A stretch of 64,000 nucleotides of DNA, taken from Rhodopseudomonas pentothenatexigens (GTDB lineage: Bacteria > Pseudomonadota > Alphaproteobacteria > Rhizobiales > Xanthobacteraceae). A program made the translations under genes and the position numbers. The notes beneath the pieces were generated by a model that saw only the letters and a program-made list of their open reading frames with translations, was not told the origin of the DNA and did no database searches. Location: contig NZ_UFQQ01000024.1 in the NCBI RefSeq assembly GCF_900218015.1, positions 1 through 64,000 of the forward strand. Direction: 5' to 3'. Below are positions 59,448 through 64,000 of the stretch, in pieces (position 1 is the first letter of the stretch; each line of letters begins with the position of its first letter).

Positions 59448-60344
59448 ATGATGAACCTCGCCATTGCCGACCACCACCCCGTCAAACCCGGCGCCCGCGA
59501 TTCCGCGCTGGCGGATTACGACTGCGTGCGGCGCGCCATCGCCTTCATCTCGCAGAAGTGGAAGGCGCAGCCGACCATCGAGGCGATCGCCGACGCCGCC
59601 GGCCTGACGCCGGACGAGCTGCACCATCTGTTCCGGCGTTGGGCCGGGCTGACGCCGAAGGCGTTCATGCAGGCGCTGACGCTGGACCATGCCAAATCGC
59701 TGCTGCGCGATTCCGCCAGCGTGCTCGACGCCGCGCTGGCATCCGGCCTGTCCGGGCCGGGCCGGCTGCACGATCTGTTCGTCACCCACGAGGCGATGTC
59801 GCCAGGTGAATGGAAGGCCGGCGGCGCCGGGCTCGGCCTGCGCTACGGCTTCCATCCGTCGCCGTTCGGCACGGCGGTGATCATCGCGTCGGACCGTGGT
59901 CTTGCCGGTCTCGCTTTCGCCGATCCCGGTGAGGAGCAGGCGGCGCTGGTCGATCTGCAGCAGCGCTGGCCGCGCGCGGTTTGCGTGCCGGATCAGGACA
60001 CCACCGCACCGCTGGCGCAGCGGATCTTCGATCCAGCGCAGTGGCGCGCCGAGCAGCCGCTGCGGGTGGTGCTGATCGGCACCGATTTCGAAGTGCGGGT
60101 GTGGGAGACGCTGCTGAAGATCCCGCTCGGCAAGGCGGTTTGCTATTCGGACATCGCCGCCAACATCAGCCTGCCGAAAGCCTCGCGCGCGGTCGGCGCA
60201 GCGGTCGGCAAGAACCCGATCTCGTTCGTGGTGCCGTGCCACCGCGCGCTCGGCAAAGGCGGCGCGCTCACCGGCTATCATTGGGGGCTGACACGCAAGC
60301 AGGCGATGATTGGCTGGGAAGCGGGACGACTCGGGGCCGAGTGA
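59448..60344 (+). CDS. Ada-like protein: AraC helix-turn-helix fused to O6-alkylguanine transferase
   Basis: A 298-residue protein (ATG 59448; ATG 59451 or GTG 59412 possible). An AraC-type DNA-binding domain covers ~20-110 (TIEAIADAAGLTPDELHHLF, LTPKAFMQALTLDHAKSLLR). The methyltransferase domain follows at ~125-295, with the acceptor cysteine in ISFVVPCHRALGKGGAL near residue 265 and YSDIAANISLPKASRAVGAA for DNA contact. The N-terminal Ada domain with its metal cysteine cluster, which senses methylphosphotriesters in E. coli Ada, is absent. The protein should still repair O6-methylguanine. How it would sense damage for gene control is not clear. Confidence 0.9.
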   Translation: MMNLAIADHHPVKPGARDSALADYDCVRRAIAFISQKWKAQPTIEAIADAAGLTPDELHHLFRRWAGLTPKAFMQALTLDHAKSLLRDSASVLDAALASGLSGPGRLHDLFVTHEAMSPGEWKAGGAGLGLRYGFHPSPFGTAVIIASDRGLAGLAFADPGEEQAALVDLQQRWPRAVCVPDQDTTAPLAQRIFDPAQWRAEQPLRVVLIGTDFEVRVWETLLKIPLGKAVCYSDIAANISLPKASRAVGAAVGKNPISFVVPCHRALGKGGALTGYHWGLTRKQAMIGWEAGRLGAE

Positions 60345-60382
60345 ACCGCAGGGCCGATTGACGGGGGCGGGTGGCGACCATA

Positions 60383-60414
60383 GGTGTGGGGTGCGCTGAG
60401 GCGCCCCCCACACC
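60383..60414 (+). promoter_or_regulatory. strong hairpin in the gpmI leader
   Basis: GGTGTGGGG T GCGC TGAG GCGC C CCCCACACC forms a 13-bp stem with a single T-C mismatch and a 4-base loop. It ends 16 bases before the gpmI ATG at 60431, next to the AGGAAA ribosome site. It has no T run, so a terminator for the Ada-like gene is less likely than a leader element or an mRNA stabiliser. Confidence 0.55.
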
Positions 60415-60430
60415 CAGGAAAGTCGTTGCC

Positions 60431-61945
<1,515 letters not shown>

Positions 61946-61972
61946 GATTGATCGAGCGCAGAAGCGCTGCGA

Positions 61973-61992
61973 GGGCGGGCCAAATGGCCCGC
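61973..61992. terminator. hairpin between convergent gpmI and dapB
   Basis: GGCGGGCC-AAAT-GGCCCGCC is a perfect 8-bp stem with a 4-base loop 27 bases after the gpmI stop. It lacks a clear T run on either side, so it may be a weak or rho-assisted bidirectional terminator, fitting its place between two facing genes. Confidence 0.5.
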
Positions 61993-62026
61993 CTTGGGAA
62001 TGACGCTCAACTAATCGACTCGGACT

Positions 62027-62842
62027 TCAGATGTCGCCGAGGCCGAGCACGTCTGCCATCGAATACAGGCCGGGCTTCTTGCCCTTGGCCCAGCGGGCCG
62101 CCGTCAGCGCGCCGTGGGCGAAGATCATGCGGTCTTCGGCCTTGTGGGTGAGTTCGATTCGTTCCGAGGCGCCGGCGAAGATCACGGTGTGATCGCCGGT
62201 AACGGTGCCGCCGCGCAGCGATGCGAAACCGATGTCGCCGGGCTTGCGGGCGCCGGTGAAGCCGTCGCGGCCGCGCGCCGAATGAGTGGCTAGGTCGATC
62301 TTACGGCCGGCCGCCACCGCTTCGCCGAGCAGCAGCGCCGTGCCGGACGGCGCATCGACCTTGGCGCGGTGGTGCATCTCGACGATCTCGATATCGAAGC
62401 TGTCGTCGAGCGACTGCGCCACCCGCTTGGCGATCGCCGCCAGCAGATTGACGCCGAGACTCATGTTTCCGGACTTCACCACCACGGCACGATTGGTGAC
62501 GCTCTGGATCACCGCGTTGTCGGAAGCCGACAGCCCGGTGGTGCCGATGATGTGGGCGATGCCGCGTTGCGCCGCGATCGCCACGTTGGCGATGGTGGCC
62601 TGCGGCACGGTGAAGTCGACGATGCCGTCGGCATTCGCCGACAGCGACCACAGATCGGCCGACAGCAGCACACCGTTGGCGGACAGACCCGCGAGGGTGC
62701 CGGCATCCTTGCCGAGCAGTTCGGAGTTCGGCGACTCTAGGGCGCCGGTCAGCACCAAGCCCTCGGTCTCGCTGATGGCCCGGGTCAGCGCCCGGCCCAT
62801 CCGGCCGCCGGCTCCGGCAACGATCAGGCGCATATCGGACAT
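62027..62842 (-). CDS. dapB: 4-hydroxy-tetrahydrodipicolinate reductase
   Basis: A 271-residue NAD(P)H-dependent enzyme of the lysine/meso-DAP pathway. I start at ATG 62842 ([20 protein letters not shown]); ATG 62863 adds seven residues. The dinucleotide loop [26 protein letters not shown]-type turn, [14 protein letters not shown] and the catalytic [20 protein letters not shown] near residue 150-169 are all typical, as is the late [20 protein letters not shown]. It feeds both protein synthesis and peptidoglycan. Facing gpmI, and followed upstream by the DUF1330 gene on the same strand. Confidence 0.96.
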   Translation of the reverse strand: MSDMRLIVAGAGGRMGRALTRAISETEGLVLTGALESPNSELLGKDAGTLAGLSANGVLLSADLWSLSANADGIVDFTVPQATIANVAIAAQRGIAHIIGTTGLSASDNAVIQSVTNRAVVVKSGNMSLGVNLLAAIAKRVAQSLDDSFDIEIVEMHHRAKVDAPSGTALLLGEAVAAGRKIDLATHSARGRDGFTGARKPGDIGFASLRGGTVTGDHTVIFAGASERIELTHKAEDRMIFAHGALTAARWAKGKKPGLYSMADVLGLGDI

Positions 62843-62936
62843 CGGCTCAGCATCCTTGTTCAAGGCCGCGGTATAGCCGCCGGCCCCGCGTCCGGCAACT
62901 TACCGAGCGCTCCGGCGGTGGCGTTTCGTCCAAAAG

Positions 62937-63245
62937 TCAGGACGGCTGCGGCCCGTCATAACCCTCAATAATCACCAGCTCGCCCTGCGCGAATGGCGAC
63001 CGCGCCTTGATCAACGCCTGATACTCCGGCGAGTGATAGCAGGCGAGCGCGGTTTCGTAGTCCTTGAATTCGATCACCACGTTGCGCGACCGCGCCGGCC
63101 CTTCATTGGCCTCGAACGCACCGCCGCGCACCAGGAACTTGGCGCCGTATTTGGCGAACACTGCACCGTTATGGGCGACGTAGTCGCGCTTGTAGCCGTC
63201 GAGGTCATGCACGTCCATGCGCGCCACCCAGTAGCCCTTGGCCAT
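62937..63245 (-). CDS. DUF1330 family small protein
   Basis: A 102-residue protein from ATG 63245 (MAKGYWVARMDVHDLDGYKRD). The dimeric alpha/beta-barrel (ferredoxin-like) DUF1330 fold is marked by YWVARMDVHD, GGAFEANEGPARSRNVVIEF and ALACYHSPEYQALIKARSPF. The function is unknown; members are often near pyrF or dapB in Rhizobiales. A frame from 63311 would add a basic tail unlike the family. It starts 26 bases after the pyrF stop on the same strand and is likely cotranscribed with pyrF. Confidence 0.87.
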   Translation of the reverse strand: MAKGYWVARMDVHDLDGYKRDYVAHNGAVFAKYGAKFLVRGGAFEANEGPARSRNVVIEFKDYETALACYHSPEYQALIKARSPFAQGELVIIEGYDGPQPS

Positions 63246-63270
63246 CTCAAAGCTCTCCCTTTGTCGTTCG

Positions 63271-63984
63271 TTATGATCCGCGTGCAGCGGTGATCTCGGC
63301 AACGATCGCATCCGCAGCGGCCTTCGGATCGGGCGCGTCCAGCACCGGGCGGCCGACCACCAAATAGCTGGCGCCGGCAGCGATCGCCTTGGCGGGCGTC
63401 ATGATCCGCTTCTGATCGCCGGCCGCGGCACCTGCGGGGCGAATGCCCGGCGTTACCAGATCCATCTCGGGACCGACGATGCCGCGCAGATGCGCGGCTT
63501 CTTCCGGTGAACAGACCAGGCCGTCGACGCCGATCGCCTGCGCCTGGCGGGCACGGGCTTCGACCAGATCGCGCACGCCGAACCGATAGCCAGCGTCCGC
63601 CAGATCGCGGTCGTCGTACGAGGTCAGCACGGTGACGGCGAGGATCTTCACCTTGGAGGAGCCGCGGGCTTCGACCGCCGCCTTCATGGTCTGCGGATAG
63701 GCATGGACGGTGAGGAAGCTGGCACCGAGATGGCTCAGGCTTTCGACACCGCGCGCAACCGTGTTGCCGATGTCGTGCAGCTTGAGGTCGACGAACACCT
63801 TCTTGCCGGCGCCGACCAGCGCGCGGGCCAGCGGCAGTCCGCCCGCATAGGCGAGCTGATAACCGATCTTGTAGAAGCCGACGCTGTCGCCGAGCCGGTC
63901 GACCATCGCTTCCGCGACACGAATATCGGGCAGATCGAGCGCGACGATCAGCCGGTCGCGGTCAGGGGTGTCGGCTGGCGCCAT
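63271..63984 (-). CDS. pyrF: orotidine-5'-phosphate decarboxylase
   Basis: A 237-residue TIM-barrel enzyme making UMP from OMP, the last step of de novo pyrimidine synthesis. The catalytic site [20 protein letters not shown] near residue 62-81 holds the Lys-x-x-x-Asp charge network. The opening [20 protein letters not shown] and the late [20 protein letters not shown] and [20 protein letters not shown] are family-typical. ATG 63984 is preceded by GAGG; the TTG before it is possible. It seems to head a pyrF-DUF1330 pair near the right window edge. The upstream context is outside the window. Confidence 0.96.
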   Translation of the reverse strand: MAPADTPDRDRLIVALDLPDIRVAEAMVDRLGDSVGFYKIGYQLAYAGGLPLARALVGAGKKVFVDLKLHDIGNTVARGVESLSHLGASFLTVHAYPQTMKAAVEARGSSKVKILAVTVLTSYDDRDLADAGYRFGVRDLVEARARQAQAIGVDGLVCSPEEAAHLRGIVGPEMDLVTPGIRPAGAAAGDQKRIMTPAKAIAAGASYLVVGRPVLDAPDPKAAADAIVAEITAARGS

Positions 63985-64000
63985 CAACTCGTTACCTCAT

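Overview
The window is GC-rich chromosomal DNA of an alphaproteobacterium of the Rhodopseudomonas/Bradyrhizobium group. Pointers are the photosynthesis-linked gene bchO, the chvI-chvG-hprK-EIIA-HPr block beside pckA, an RpoH-type sigma factor, and several families of long palindromic intergenic repeats typical of these genomes. A 537-residue GTG-started PckA agrees with what I recall of Rhodopseudomonas palustris. The genus is an inference from gene content, not from a database search.

Layout. 1-182: 3' end of an IS110-family transposase abutting half of a palindromic repeat. 0.3-10.9 kb: alkaline phosphatase, a PAS/degenerate-GGDEF/EAL protein, murein endopeptidase MepA, a CvrA-type K+/H+ antiporter, methionine aminopeptidase, a repeat mosaic, Ku, a small unknown gene and RadC. 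11.0-11.8 kb: a comparatively AT-rich NYN-domain gene whose start is buried in a terminator-like hairpin. 11.8-21.2 kb: enoyl-CoA hydratase plus a DUF1566 protein, glycogen genes glgC-glgA, a YdeP-type molybdoenzyme, a PfkB sugar kinase and a GH4 glycosidase. 21.4-27.0 kb: UspA tandem protein, Pcm, ChaB, zinc alcohol dehydrogenase, thioredoxin 2, and a divergent Lrp regulator/methionine gamma-lyase pair. 27.2-31.4 kb: an intact GGDEF-EAL protein, a decayed PLP-enzyme fragment, an HTH-antitoxin/PIN-toxin pair with 9-bp iterated repeats, and tRNA-Glu(CTC). 31.6-39.5 kb: RluD-type synthase, rpoH with terminator, a divergent persulfide-dioxygenase-like MBL protein/TauE exporter pair, class A beta-lactamase and pckA. 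39.7-44.7 kb: HugZ-like protein, ChvI-ChvG, short HprK, EIIA-Man and HPr. 44.7-50.6 kb: GT39 transferase, lepA, and a dcm-vsr-unknown gene operon that looks like a restriction-modification module. 50.8-64.0 kb: alpha/beta hydrolase, aceK, CysZ-like protein, bchO with a perfect PpsR-type box upstream, S10 carboxypeptidase, nth, DUF2244, Ada-like protein, gpmI, dapB, DUF1330 protein and pyrF.

How the genes fit together. Central carbon control is a theme: pckA and gpmI (gluconeogenesis/glycolysis), glgCA (glycogen), pfkB and GH4 (sugar entry), aceK (glyoxylate-bypass switch), and the ChvGI/HprK/EIIA/HPr chain that couples envelope and nitrogen-PTS signals to carbon metabolism. Sulfur handling appears twice (methionine gamma-lyase with its Lrp regulator; MBL sulfur dioxygenase-like with TauE). 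Genome defence and repair appear as dcm-vsr plus the unknown gene, Ku, RadC, Nth and the Ada-like protein. The accessory segments are 1-182, 11.1-11.8 kb, 29.8-31.4 kb and 48.2-50.6 kb. The least explained items are the presumed restriction endonuclease at 48211-49032 and the hairpin-controlled NYN gene at 11.1-11.8 kb.
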